Assembly: GCA_963542015.1 (NCBI GenBank) | Contig: CAUTUX010000007.1 | Span: forward strand, 1-64,000 | Reading direction: 5' to 3' | DNA length: 64,000 bases | Source of the DNA: CAUTUX01 sp963542015 | Lineage (GTDB): Bacteria; Bacillota; Clostridia; Christensenellales; CAG-917 | Shown here: piece after piece, positions 34,657 through 43,375 of the stretch | How the letters are laid out: the number at the start of each line of letters is the position of its first letter | Position numbering within the stretch: position 1 is the stretch's first letter | Program-made: the position numbers and the translations under genes | The notes under the pieces: model-generated | Databases searched by the model: none | What the model was told of the DNA's origin: nothing | The model's input: only the letters and a program-made list of their open reading frames with translations

Positions 34657-36699
34657 CTAAACTTCTTTTGATTCCTTAATAATTTTATCATTTAGATTTT
34701 GCGGTACTTCTTCGTATCGTACAAAACGCATTTCAAAAGATCCTCTACCCTGCGTCATACTTCTTAAATCGGTTGCATATCTAAACATTTCAGCATGAGG
34801 AACTTCTATTATTATTTCTTGTTTACCGTTAAGTGACTGTGTTCCTAATATTCTTCCTCTACGCTTATTTATGTCTCCCAAGATTGTTCCTAAGAAATCA
34901 TCAGGAACTGTTATCTTAGCTTCCATTATTGGTTCAAGGAAGCATGGAGATGCTTTAACACAAGCTTCTTGATATGCAAGCTTTGCAGCACTTATAAAGG
35001 CAACTTCTTTACTATCTACTGGATGTTCTTTCCCATCAAATAATGTAGCTTTTATATTGATCATTGGATACCCCGCAAGAACACCCTTCTTTATTGCCTC
35101 TCTCAATCCTTTTTCTGTTGCTGCAACAAATGGTTTTGATACTGCTCCGCCCACAATTTTATCGACAAATTCAAATTCTCCATCCGCCGCACCTGGTTCA
35201 AATTTAATTTGTACGACTCCATACTGTCCAGCACCACCAGATTGTTTTTTATGTTTACCTTCTGCAGATACTTCTTTACGTATAGTTTCTCTATATGCAA
35301 CTTTTGGCAATTCATACTGTATTGCAATATTGCTCTTCTTTTTTACTCTGTTACACATTATATCAAGTTGTGTTTCTCCAAGACCGCTAATTAAAACTTG
35401 CCCAGTGTCGTTATTCTTTTCAACTTTAAATGTTGGATCCTCTTCTTGCATTTTAATTAACATCTGTATGCCCTTCTCTTCATCTTTAGTTGCAGATACC
35501 GCATATGAAATTACAGGTTTTGGGAATGTTATTGGTGGAATAAGGACAGGATGTTTTGGATCACACAAAGTATCATTAAGTTTTGTATGGGCAAGTTTTG
35601 CCAAAGCTCCAATGTCGCCAGCCATTAACTCATCAACAACTTCTTGTTTTTTCCCTTTTAAAATGTATAAAGTGCCAACTTTTTCTGTGGCATTATTTTT
35701 ACTTGCGTTTATTACAGTGTCTCCACTTTTAATTTTTCCAGAAAGAACTTTAAATATGAGGAGATTGCCTACATAAGGATCCACCACAGATTTAAACACA
35801 TGTCCAACAAATGGATTTGTTGCTACACATGGAATCTCAACACCTTCAACTGTCATAACAGGTGGGGTCTTCATACTTGCTGGTGGCAATATGTCCACTA
35901 TTCTATCTAATAACCGATTAATTGAAATTAATTTAAGTGCACTACCAACAAAAATAGGCTTAAGTGTTTTTGCTATTATGCTCTTTCTCATTCCAAAATC
36001 TAATTCTTCATTTGTGAATGCTTCTCCAGCAAAATATTTTTCCATCATCTCTTCAGTTGTTTCAGCAACACATTCAGTTATCTTTGTACGATATTTTTTA
36101 GACATTTCTTTAAGTTCATTTGGAACTTCAATTTCAGTCTTATCATCATTTGCATATCCTTTATCCGCTATGATGTTGTAATATCCAATCATTTCTCCAT
36201 TTTTTATGATTGGAAGTTCAACTGGAACTGTGTTTTTATATTTCGACATAATGTCATCAACTGTATTGAAATAATCTGCATTTTCTTTATCTATACCATT
36301 CACGAAAACTACAACTGGTAAATTCCTTTTTTTACATAACGATAAAGACTTGTCAGTCCCTACACTCATCGAACCTGATGCGGATGTAACTACGATTGCA
36401 CTACCAGCTACAGTGAGTGCAGAATATACTTCACCCTCAAAATCAAAGAAGCCTGGAGTATCGATTATATTGATTTTTGTTCCTTTGTGTATTGCATAAC
36501 CAATCGATAGGTTAATTGAAATTTTACGTTTAATTTCTTCGTCATCATAATCAAGATGGGCATTACCATCATCAACCTTACCAAACCTTTCAATGCTGCC
36601 AGCGGTATACATCATTGCTTCTGCAAGCGATGTTTTACCTTCTCCAGAATGTCCAATCAAAGCAATGTTTCTAATATTTTCAGTCTTAAAAATTTCCAT
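34657..36699 (-). CDS. EF-G-like translational GTPase (FusA paralogue type)
   Basis: This 680-residue GTPase has the EF-G domain order. It belongs with the EF-G-like proteins that open GHSGEGKTSLAEAM (residues 16-29), rather than canonical EF-G (GHIDAGKTT). G3 is DTPGFFDF. The G4 element, normally NKxD, reads NGID at 134-137. Later domains include SGLGETQLDIM, GGAGQYGVVQIKFEP and the domain V RGRILGTQ. The ATG at 36699 has GAGGGG eight bases upstream. The role of these paralogues is not settled; a ribosome-associated function is likely. It is single and has a strong promoter. Confidence 0.85.
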   Translation of the reverse strand: MEIFKTENIRNIALIGHSGEGKTSLAEAMMYTAGSIERFGKVDDGNAHLDYDDEEIKRKISINLSIGYAIHKGTKINIIDTPGFFDFEGEVYSALTVAGSAIVVTSASGSMSVGTDKSLSLCKKRNLPVVVFVNGIDKENADYFNTVDDIMSKYKNTVPVELPIIKNGEMIGYYNIIADKGYANDDKTEIEVPNELKEMSKKYRTKITECVAETTEEMMEKYFAGEAFTNEELDFGMRKSIIAKTLKPIFVGSALKLISINRLLDRIVDILPPASMKTPPVMTVEGVEIPCVATNPFVGHVFKSVVDPYVGNLLIFKVLSGKIKSGDTVINASKNNATEKVGTLYILKGKKQEVVDELMAGDIGALAKLAHTKLNDTLCDPKHPVLIPPITFPKPVISYAVSATKDEEKGIQMLIKMQEEDPTFKVEKNNDTGQVLISGLGETQLDIMCNRVKKKSNIAIQYELPKVAYRETIRKEVSAEGKHKKQSGGAGQYGVVQIKFEPGAADGEFEFVDKIVGGAVSKPFVAATEKGLREAIKKGVLAGYPMINIKATLFDGKEHPVDSKEVAFISAAKLAYQEACVKASPCFLEPIMEAKITVPDDFLGTILGDINKRRGRILGTQSLNGKQEIIIEVPHAEMFRYATDLRSMTQGRGSFEMRFVRYEEVPQNLNDKIIKESKEV

Positions 36700-36727
36700 T
36701 TTATTTCCCCTCAAACAAATATAAATA

Positions 36728-36756
36728 ATTATAAAATAACGACATTACCCATTCAA
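36728..36756 (-). promoter_or_regulatory. Promoter of the EF-G-like gene
   Basis: TTGAAT (36751-36756), 17 bases, consensus TATAAT (36728-36733) on the minus strand, about 29 bases upstream of the start codon. Confidence 0.7.
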
Positions 36757-36876
36757 TATTGCTATTTTTCTCAATTTGCTGTATCATTTATTTACTCAAT
36801 TTTGCGAATTAATAATTCAAAAAAAGATAAATTCAACAAAACAAATGAAAATTTAATTATTATTCAAGAGGTATTT

Positions 36877-38418
36877 ATGTCAAATGATGCTAATGTTGCA
36901 ACCGCTTTATCTAATATAGCTGCTTTATTGTCATACGCTGAAAAAAAATTATACATGCCATTCGCAGATAAGGTTTACATACAAAATCAAATTTTTGATT
37001 TACTAAAAATTGAAGGTATGTTGCCATCTGAATTTGAAGAAAAGGATGTTTATCAAATAACCACTGAACTATTTGCGTTTGCTGTTTCAAAAGGAATTTA
37101 TGAATTGGCAGATCAAGGATTATTTTTATCTAAAATTTGCGGAATGATTACTCCTATGCCCTCAAAGATTATAGAGATATTTGATGATATTGCTGCAACA
37201 TCTAATTCCGAAAAAGCATGCAAATTTCTATATGAACTATCGCAGAACAATACATATTTAAATATGCCTAAAATTAATAGGAATATTGTGTGGGAGTATA
37301 AAAATGATGTTGGAAATATACTTATTTCCATAAATCTTGCTAAACCAGAAAAGACCCCAGCTGAAGTAGCTAGAGCAAAATTAATCACATCGTCATACCC
37401 ACTCTGTCCTCTTTGCTATGAAAATCTTGGTTTCGCAGGAAATAGTGCAAAACCTGGAAGACAAAATTTGAGATCTATTCCAATTTTTCTAAATGACGAA
37501 GAATGGCTCTTCCAATATTCGCCATATGTATATTTCACTGAACATTTAATAGCATTTTCAAAAGAACATCGTCCTATGAATATAGACAAAACTACATTTC
37601 TTAGGTTACTAGATTTCGTTAAACTATTTCCACATTATTTCATTGGATCAAATGCAGCGTTGCCTATTGTTGGAGGCTCTATATTGGCACACGAACATTA
37701 TCAAGGAGGTGCCAAAGTTTTACCTATTTTTAAGCAAAAAGGGAAAAACTTCTTTACATCTTCAAAGTATCCAAATGTTAACATCTCTATTGTTAATTGG
37801 CACAATTCGGTTATACGCTTATCAAGCAAAGATACTGCACAACTTCTTTCAGCTGTTGAAGATTTCTATACTGCTTGGAATGATTATAAGAATGAAGAAC
37901 TTGAAATAATCCCATTTACAATGAATGATGACGAAAAGGTACCTCACAATGCGGTTAACCCTATATGCTTAAAAAATGATGATGATGAATATGAGTTCTT
38001 ATTAATCTTAAGAAATAACAGAACAAATGATAAGTATAAATTTGGAATATTCCATCCGCACGAATCCCTTCACAATATCAAACAAGAGGCTATTGGACTT
38101 ATAGAGGCTCAAGGATTATTTATATTGCCTGGAAGACTTAACTTTGAGCTTAATGAAATAAAAGATCTACTCACTTCGTCTAAAAAACTAGATTTCAAAA
38201 AATTGGCTGATGAAAAGGATCCACTACATAAGCATTTGTCTGTAATAGCTCAACTCGCTCAAAATCACGGCACACAATTAAGTACTGAAGAAGCTGGTGA
38301 AATTATTACCAACTATGTGAACGAAGCATGTAAAAAGATTCTTGAAACAACTGCTGTGTTTAAGAAAGATGAAAAATCACAAAGTGAATTTGTTAAGTTT
38401 ATAGAAAGTGTAATCTAA
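36877..38418 (+). CDS. galT: UDP-glucose--hexose-1-phosphate uridylyltransferase, Firmicutes type (GalT2)
   Basis: GalT swaps UMP between UDP-glucose and galactose-1-phosphate in the Leloir pathway. It has 513 residues, the length of the Bacillota type-2 enzyme. CPLCYENLGFAGN near residue 170 and IVGGSILAHEHYQGG (catalytic histidines) are diagnostic. The ATG at 36877 has AGAGG upstream; the open frame extends left to 36556, but that part runs through the divergent promoter and is not coding. No galK or galE is adjacent, unlike the usual galKT order. Confidence 0.92.
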   Translation: MSNDANVATALSNIAALLSYAEKKLYMPFADKVYIQNQIFDLLKIEGMLPSEFEEKDVYQITTELFAFAVSKGIYELADQGLFLSKICGMITPMPSKIIEIFDDIAATSNSEKACKFLYELSQNNTYLNMPKINRNIVWEYKNDVGNILISINLAKPEKTPAEVARAKLITSSYPLCPLCYENLGFAGNSAKPGRQNLRSIPIFLNDEEWLFQYSPYVYFTEHLIAFSKEHRPMNIDKTTFLRLLDFVKLFPHYFIGSNAALPIVGGSILAHEHYQGGAKVLPIFKQKGKNFFTSSKYPNVNISIVNWHNSVIRLSSKDTAQLLSAVEDFYTAWNDYKNEELEIIPFTMNDDEKVPHNAVNPICLKNDDDEYEFLLILRNNRTNDKYKFGIFHPHESLHNIKQEAIGLIEAQGLFILPGRLNFELNEIKDLLTSSKKLDFKKLADEKDPLHKHLSVIAQLAQNHGTQLSTEEAGEIITNYVNEACKKILETTAVFKKDEKSQSEFVKFIESVI

Positions 38419-38458
38419 AATAAAAATTTAATTTTAGACTACTAGGAACTAAAGTGAT

Positions 38459-38481
38459 AAAAAAATGAGTTTTTTAAACTC
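38459..38481 (-). terminator. Putative terminator downstream of recR
   Basis: On the minus strand a 6-bp stem (GAGTTT with AAACTC, 38467-38481) is followed by a T-run (A-run at 38459-38465 on the plus strand). It lies about 185 bases past the recR stop. The stem is short and AT-rich. Confidence 0.45.
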
Positions 38482-38577
38482 TATCGTTAATTATTTTAGT
38501 TTGATCAGTAATAAATTTCTTTTGCTTTATCTACAATATTTCTCATCTCTATCGATCTCATCTTGGAAACTGAAATT

Positions 38578-38670
38578 AACACCACATTTTGGGGTTATCG
38601 CCAGATAATCTGGTGTTATATTATGTAAAACAGTATATCTAATCCGCTAAATGTACTTTTGGTTTTACAT
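38578..38670. other. Structured intergenic element overlapping the recR stop codon
   Basis: Nested pairings are visible: AACACCA (38578-38584) with TGGTGTT (38611-38617) enclosing a second stem (38593-38599 with 38604-38610), then a separate 9-bp perfect stem ATGTAAAAC (38623-38631) with GTTTTACAT (38662-38670). The loop of the last stem carries the motif repeated at 101 and 34348. It could be a structured 3' UTR of recR or a small RNA; I know no named family that fits. Confidence 0.4.
38632..38655 (+). repeat. Short intergenic motif, copy B
   Basis: AGTATATCTAATCCG then CTAAATGTA forms the loop of a 9-bp stem at the recR 3' end. Confidence 0.5.
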
Positions 38671-39252
38671 CTCATATCTGTTAGCAAATGAGCGTGTTAA
38701 TGTGCCTTGATCCGCATATTCAACTGAAGCTCCTTCGGGGAGTCCCCTTGCAATTCTTGTAACTTTGATACCGTATGGCTTAATTAAACTACTTAAATAG
38801 GATGCAGTTGCTTCCCCCGCCCTATCTGTATCTGTTGCGATTACAACTTCTTCAACATCTTTAAGTCGAGCAATAAGCTCCTTAATTCTAATATCATTAG
38901 GTCCTACATCAAGCATAGGGTTTAAAACACCATTAAGCACATGATATACACCTTTGAAATTTCTTAATTTTTCAATTGCTGTTATATCTTTGGGTTCAGT
39001 TACAACGCAAATAACTTTATGGTCTCTTGTTGAACATATTTCACAAACTTCATCTTCGCAATAATTTCCGCAAATCTTACAAAACTTTACTTTTTCACGG
39101 ACATCTTTAATTGCATTAATTAAGTCATCAACATATTCGGATTTTGCCTTAAGAATATAATATGCATAACGTAAAGCTGTTTTTTCGCCAACAGATGGTA
39201 GCTTGCTCAAATTGGCAGCTAACTTCGCAATTGAATCAACATGTTCTGTCAT
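38665..39252 (-). CDS. recR: Recombination mediator protein RecR
   Basis: RecR works with RecF and RecO to load RecA on gapped DNA. It has 195 residues. A helix-hairpin-helix start (LSKLPSVGEKTALRYAYYIL), the four-cysteine zinc finger CKICGNYCEDEVCEIC (about 57-72), and a Toprim domain (VVTEPKDITAIE; ATDTDRAGEATASYL) are present. The ATG follows the ybaB stop directly. The dnaX-ybaB-recR order is one of the most conserved in bacteria. Confidence 0.97.
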   Translation of the reverse strand: MTEHVDSIAKLAANLSKLPSVGEKTALRYAYYILKAKSEYVDDLINAIKDVREKVKFCKICGNYCEDEVCEICSTRDHKVICVVTEPKDITAIEKLRNFKGVYHVLNGVLNPMLDVGPNDIRIKELIARLKDVEEVVIATDTDRAGEATASYLSSLIKPYGIKVTRIARGLPEGASVEYADQGTLTRSFANRYEM

Positions 39253-39579
39253 TTAGAGTAAACCCTTTGCACCACCAAGAGGTCCTAATGTTTTTTGTGA
39301 GAGTTCTTCGGCTTTTACTTGTGCATCATTTATTGCTGCCAGAATCATGTCCTCCAACATCTCAACATCATCTTTATCAACTATTTCAGGTTTGATTTTT
39401 ACTCCAACAATAGTTTTATTACCTTTCATTGTTACTTCAACCAATCCACCAGATGCTGACCCTACAACTTCCTCTTCTGCTAATTTCTCTTGAGCTTCTG
39501 TAAAGAGTTTTTGCATTTGCTGTGCTTGTTTCATTAGGTTAGCCATGTTTCCACCGCCACCAAATCCATTAAATCCCAT
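39253..39579 (-). CDS. YbaB/EbfC family nucleoid-associated protein
   Basis: This 108-residue DNA-binding dimer is often linked to recR and dnaX. It shows the family block NLMKQAQQMQKLFTEAQEKL followed by VEVTMKGNKTIVGVKIKPE and LEDMILAAINDA. The N-terminus is Gly-rich (GFNGFGGGGNM). GGAGG upstream fixes the start. Confidence 0.95.
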   Translation of the reverse strand: MGFNGFGGGGNMANLMKQAQQMQKLFTEAQEKLAEEEVVGSASGGLVEVTMKGNKTIVGVKIKPEIVDKDDVEMLEDMILAAINDAQVKAEELSQKTLGPLGGAKGLL

Positions 39580-39588
39580 TTTATCCTC

Positions 39589-41007
39589 CTAGTATACCTT
39601 TAATGTATCTCCAAATAATTCTATAAATTTCCTTATATTTTTATTTTCTATTGAAGCTACATGCTCCAATTCAACATTTAACTTAACTTTTTTCTCGTTC
39701 AATATATTATTAATTATTTTTACTCCGCCTTTCGTTTTAAATAAATCTAAAAGATTGGCATCCTCACTTGACAGAATGATTTTATCATTTTCTACCCTCA
39801 TTTCAAATTGAATAAAGATTCCCGCCAAAGCCGGACTTTCATCCGACATTTTTCTATATATTAAACTGTGGTCAAGTTTTGTATTTAATTCCTCTATCTT
39901 TTTTTTTTGCACCAGTGCTTCTAATTCGTGCAGTGGTGATGAACACAATATTATTTTACTTTCCAGCAACATTTTTTGTTGCGTTGAGTATCGCATTCGA
40001 CCTTCAAGCTCAACAAATTCTTCCATGCACAATCTCAACTGATTTACTGGTATATCTCGAGTGATCTGCTTTACCCTCTCAAGAATGCTTTTAGGAAGGT
40101 TTAAATAGATATTCGCATTATCAGATGCTTTTAGAAATATTGCGTTTCTTAATACCGTAGATATTTCTCTTGATATAATACTTGGATTCTTGCCTGAAAT
40201 TAGTAGCTGGTTACAATCACTTAATGCTTCACCCATGTTTCCTTTAAGCATATTTTCAACTATATCAATTATCTCATTAGGATTTGATGCACCTATGCAC
40301 TTTAAAACTCCATTGTATGTTAAATAATTATCCAAGTAGCTTAAACATGTATCGGTTATGGATAATGCATCTCTAACACTGCCTTGACCTGTTTCTGCTA
40401 ATACTTCTATAGCTTCTTTTTCATATTTTACCTTTAAATCATCAAGTATATATTTAATCCTTCCAGCAATTATTTCTTTTGGCACTAAATTAAAATCGAG
40501 TCTCATACATCTTGATAAGATTGTTGCCGGAATTTGATGTATTTCTGTTGTTGCCAAAATAAATATTGCATGTTCTGGTGGTTCTTCTAATGTCTTCAGA
40601 AATGCATTAAAAGCACTTTTTGACAACATGTGAACTTCATCAATTATATATACTCTATATTTGCCTTTTGTTGGCATTAAATGAATATTGCTAATAATTT
40701 CTTTAATTTGTTCAACTGAATTATTTGATGCAGCATCAAACTCAACAACAGACATTGAATTTGTATCACTACAACAATCGCAAGTGTTACATGGGGAATA
40801 ATCCTTTGGATTAAGACAGTTTACAGCCTTAGCAAATATCTTCGCTACTGTTGTCTTTCCAGTTCCTCTTGTACCTGTGAAAATATAAGCATGACTCAAC
40901 TGATTGTTTTTCAACTGATTCTTTAGAATAGTTATTACCTGTTCTTGCCCTACAACATCATCAAATGTCTTTGGTCTGTATTTTCTATAAATTGCGTTAT
41001 ATCCCAC
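39589..41007 (-). CDS. dnaX: DNA polymerase III subunit gamma/tau
   Basis: DnaX is the clamp-loader ATPase. It has 472 residues, short for a tau protein, so the C-terminal polymerase-binding part is reduced. YRKYRPKTFDDVVGQE, Walker A GTRGTGKTTVAK, the zinc module (CLNPKDYSPCNTCDCC), Walker B YIIDEVHMLS and the SRC motif in ILSRCMRLDF are present. The start is GTG, four codons past GAGGAA, immediately following the deaminase stop. Confidence 0.94.
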   Translation of the reverse strand: MGYNAIYRKYRPKTFDDVVGQEQVITILKNQLKNNQLSHAYIFTGTRGTGKTTVAKIFAKAVNCLNPKDYSPCNTCDCCSDTNSMSVVEFDAASNNSVEQIKEIISNIHLMPTKGKYRVYIIDEVHMLSKSAFNAFLKTLEEPPEHAIFILATTEIHQIPATILSRCMRLDFNLVPKEIIAGRIKYILDDLKVKYEKEAIEVLAETGQGSVRDALSITDTCLSYLDNYLTYNGVLKCIGASNPNEIIDIVENMLKGNMGEALSDCNQLLISGKNPSIISREISTVLRNAIFLKASDNANIYLNLPKSILERVKQITRDIPVNQLRLCMEEFVELEGRMRYSTQQKMLLESKIILCSSPLHELEALVQKKKIEELNTKLDHSLIYRKMSDESPALAGIFIQFEMRVENDKIILSSEDANLLDLFKTKGGVKIINNILNEKKVKLNVELEHVASIENKNIRKFIELFGDTLKVY

Positions 41008-41475
41008 TTATTCCTCAGCTTGATATCTATATACATTTATTTTTGCTTCTTTAAGAAGCTCCTGTGCAAAAGCATCAGGGTAATCATATTTATAAATTAT
41101 ATCACTTATTCCACTATTTATAATAATTTTCGTACATATTGTACATGGCTGATGGGTACAATATAATGTTGCTCCTTTTAAAGAAACTCCCATTTTTGCT
41201 GCTTGCACGATTGCATTCTGTTCAGCGTGTACGGCATAACATTTTTCATGCTGTGTGCCTGAAGGAATACCAAGTTTGTCTCTCATGCAATAGCCCTTAT
41301 CCTTACATGACCGAATATTCTCTGGTGCTCCATTATATCCTGTTGTTAGAATTCTTTTGTCCCTAACGACTACAGCCCCAACATTTCTTCCAGCACGAGC
41401 ACAACTCGACCATGTAGAAACGAATTCAGCCATTTCCATAAATCTTTTGTCCCACTTATCAAAAATTTTTCCCAT
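41008..41475 (-). CDS. dCMP/cytidine deaminase family zinc enzyme (ComEB-like)
   Basis: This 155-residue zinc deaminase most resembles dCMP deaminase, which makes dUMP for thymidylate synthesis. The catalytic HAE is in CYAVHAEQNAIVQAA and the second zinc pair in CTHQPCTICTKI. The N-terminal ARAGRNVGAVVVRDKRILTTGYNG is typical. It abuts dnaX. ComEB in Bacillus shares this sequence class, but a competence role is not implied. Confidence 0.9.
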   Translation of the reverse strand: MGKIFDKWDKRFMEMAEFVSTWSSCARAGRNVGAVVVRDKRILTTGYNGAPENIRSCKDKGYCMRDKLGIPSGTQHEKCYAVHAEQNAIVQAAKMGVSLKGATLYCTHQPCTICTKIIINSGISDIIYKYDYPDAFAQELLKEAKINVYRYQAEE

Positions 41476-41491
41476 ATATGTTTTTCTCTTT

Positions 41492-42499
41492 TTATATTAT
41501 TATTCCTGGTTGAGCAATCTGACCATTTGTATTCCCTTCACCTAACAACTTTTTGAGCCTAACAATTCTATCTGCAGTATATGGGTGCGTTGAAGTCATT
41601 CCATCAAATATACTTGTTCTTCTATGTGGTGAGTCGTCTATGATTTGTAGGGCATTAAGCAAATTATTACCTTCACCAATTTTAACTGCAAATTCATCCG
41701 CTTTATATTCTTGTCTTCTAGATGCAAACATTTCAAACATGAATCCGATTAACATCCATAAATTCAAAATTCCCTTTACTATCCAAGACAAGATAACTCC
41801 AATGAACCATCTCATTATGAAACCAAAAACTCTAGCCGCAGTATTGTCACTATCTTCAGTGACGAACCCAATTAATATTGCTAGCCTCAAAATTGCTACT
41901 ATGAATCCAACAATCAAAGATAACAGTGTGTTTGCACTTAATTTTGTCATTGATAGAACTGTATCTGAATTTGACATATGACCAAATTCATGAGCTAGCA
42001 CCCCTTTAATTCCCAAATCATCAAGTTGAGCTATCAATCCTTCATTTACCACCATTGTATGCATTCCAATAACACATGCATTCGTGTCTGCACTTTGAGC
42101 TATAAACAGTTTTATTCTCTTTGGAACTAGTTTAGATTTATTTCTAGCTTCTTCGTGTGCTTCTTGAAAAAGATTATATAATCTGTCATATTCTTCAGGA
42201 TAAGGTTTTCCTGGTTTGTATTTAATTAATCTGCTTTTGAATAATAGGATTCTGGAAAAAAATTCTCCGATATCACTTAACATCAAAAATGAAAGTCCTA
42301 CATTAGCAGCAACGAAAATTTCCCCAAGGAACAAATCAAACCTAAGCTCCCCAACAGCTTGTATTCCATTCCCTGCCATGACTGTTGCTCCTATTAAAAA
42401 CCCACATCCAAATATTAAACCGTTAGAAAGAAGGATGTATATGAGTAACCCCCAGTTTCTAGGTTTAATCGCAGCTACGAAAGTTCTCCAAAAATACAT
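41492..42499 (-). CDS. Membrane-bound M48 family zinc metalloprotease (HtpX-like)
   Basis: This 335-residue integral membrane protease has at least four hydrophobic segments (about residues 15-45, 60-80, 190-215 and 230-255). The zinc site is HEFGH in GVLAHEFGHMSNSD, and the third ligand glutamate is probably in SRRQEYKADEFAV. HtpX-type enzymes degrade damaged membrane proteins. The last residues include TSTHPYTADRI, typical of the family. It overlaps the endonuclease IV-like gene by one base (TAATG). Confidence 0.88.
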   Translation of the reverse strand: MYFWRTFVAAIKPRNWGLLIYILLSNGLIFGCGFLIGATVMAGNGIQAVGELRFDLFLGEIFVAANVGLSFLMLSDIGEFFSRILLFKSRLIKYKPGKPYPEEYDRLYNLFQEAHEEARNKSKLVPKRIKLFIAQSADTNACVIGMHTMVVNEGLIAQLDDLGIKGVLAHEFGHMSNSDTVLSMTKLSANTLLSLIVGFIVAILRLAILIGFVTEDSDNTAARVFGFIMRWFIGVILSWIVKGILNLWMLIGFMFEMFASRRQEYKADEFAVKIGEGNNLLNALQIIDDSPHRRTSIFDGMTSTHPYTADRIVRLKKLLGEGNTNGQIAQPGIII

Positions 42500-43356
42500 T
42501 ATTTTTCTCCTATTAATTTGTAGTAATAATCTCTCATTTGTTTTGCATCCTCAGCCTGTGTTCCCGCAGATTCAGATAAAATAAATGGAGTTAATTTATA
42601 TTCAACAACAGCTTCAATGAAATCTTCAAAATGTGGTCCGTACTTTTCATCTTCAAATGTTAAATGTCTAATTTCTCCCTTTGGTCCGTATTCGATTTTT
42701 GAAAAATGAACATGCATATTTTTAACTTTATCAAATCCAAGCTTATCTATCATTTTATCAAAAATGTCTGTAAAATTTGACTTGCTTTTTAATGTTCCCC
42801 CAGTTACTGCATTTATGTGTCCAAAATCACAACAAGGGTACAAAATCTTATCTATCTTGCAGATGTTAATGATTTCATCTACAGACCCAATCTGTGCTGC
42901 CTTACCCATTGTTTCAGGACAGATTATAAATTTATCAAGCCCATCACGATACATTTTTTCTATAAGCTTATGTACCATGTAATCTATATTTTTAACGGCA
43001 TCTTCTCTACTTAGTTTCCCTTGTGACCCTGCATGAAAGACACATCTATGTCCAGCAAAGTATTCTAAAATACGCAATGAGTTTGTAACATAGTCAATTG
43101 AATTATATGCTTTAACTTCATCGTCAGATGCAAAGTTAATAAAGTATGGCGCATGAACACTAATCTCCACATCATACTTTTTTGATTGCTCTGCAATTTC
43201 AGATGCAGAACTTTGACTGATTCTTATTCCTCTGCCAAACGAATATTCAAAAGCATTCATTCCTTTTTCACTTACCCATTTTGGGGCATCAACAGTCGCT
43301 TCATAACCGTCTGCATAAAATGATTCTGAATTGCCTGACGGACCGAATCTTATCAT
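42499..43356 (-). CDS. Endonuclease IV-like (AP endonuclease family 2) TIM-barrel enzyme
   Basis: This 285-residue protein has the xylose-isomerase-like barrel with endonuclease IV metal ligands: H in SVHAPYF, H in VFHAGSQGK, E in ICPETMG, D and H in CCDFGHINA, H in MHVHFSK, H in GPHFEDF and E in ILSESAGTQAEDA. So it probably binds three zinc ions and cleaves at abasic sites. It could be a short-patch repair enzyme related to Nfo; exact orthology is not certain. Confidence 0.85.
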   Translation of the reverse strand: MIRFGPSGNSESFYADGYEATVDAPKWVSEKGMNAFEYSFGRGIRISQSSASEIAEQSKKYDVEISVHAPYFINFASDDEVKAYNSIDYVTNSLRILEYFAGHRCVFHAGSQGKLSREDAVKNIDYMVHKLIEKMYRDGLDKFIICPETMGKAAQIGSVDEIINICKIDKILYPCCDFGHINAVTGGTLKSKSNFTDIFDKMIDKLGFDKVKNMHVHFSKIEYGPKGEIRHLTFEDEKYGPHFEDFIEAVVEYKLTPFILSESAGTQAEDAKQMRDYYYKLIGEK

Positions 43357-43375
43357 AATTAACTATTTTTCTCCT

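Noticed and set aside
35057..35776. 239-codon plus-strand frame inside the EF-G-like gene
   Set aside because: It is the shadow of the GTPase gene: low-complexity composition, no ribosome site and no family.
36556..36876. 107-codon extension of galT upstream of 36877
   Set aside because: It runs through the divergent EF-G-like promoter and into that gene's 5' end; AGAGG and the family N-terminus mark 36877 as the start.
38480..38577. Possible 18-codon minus-strand frame (MRSIEMRNIVDKAKEIYY)
   Set aside because: It has no ribosome site and is too short to support; it might be a remnant, but nothing confirms it.
38632..38655. 16S rRNA fragment (the reverse strand contains GGATTAGATA)
   Set aside because: The match stops after ten bases, and neighbouring 16S sequence is absent.
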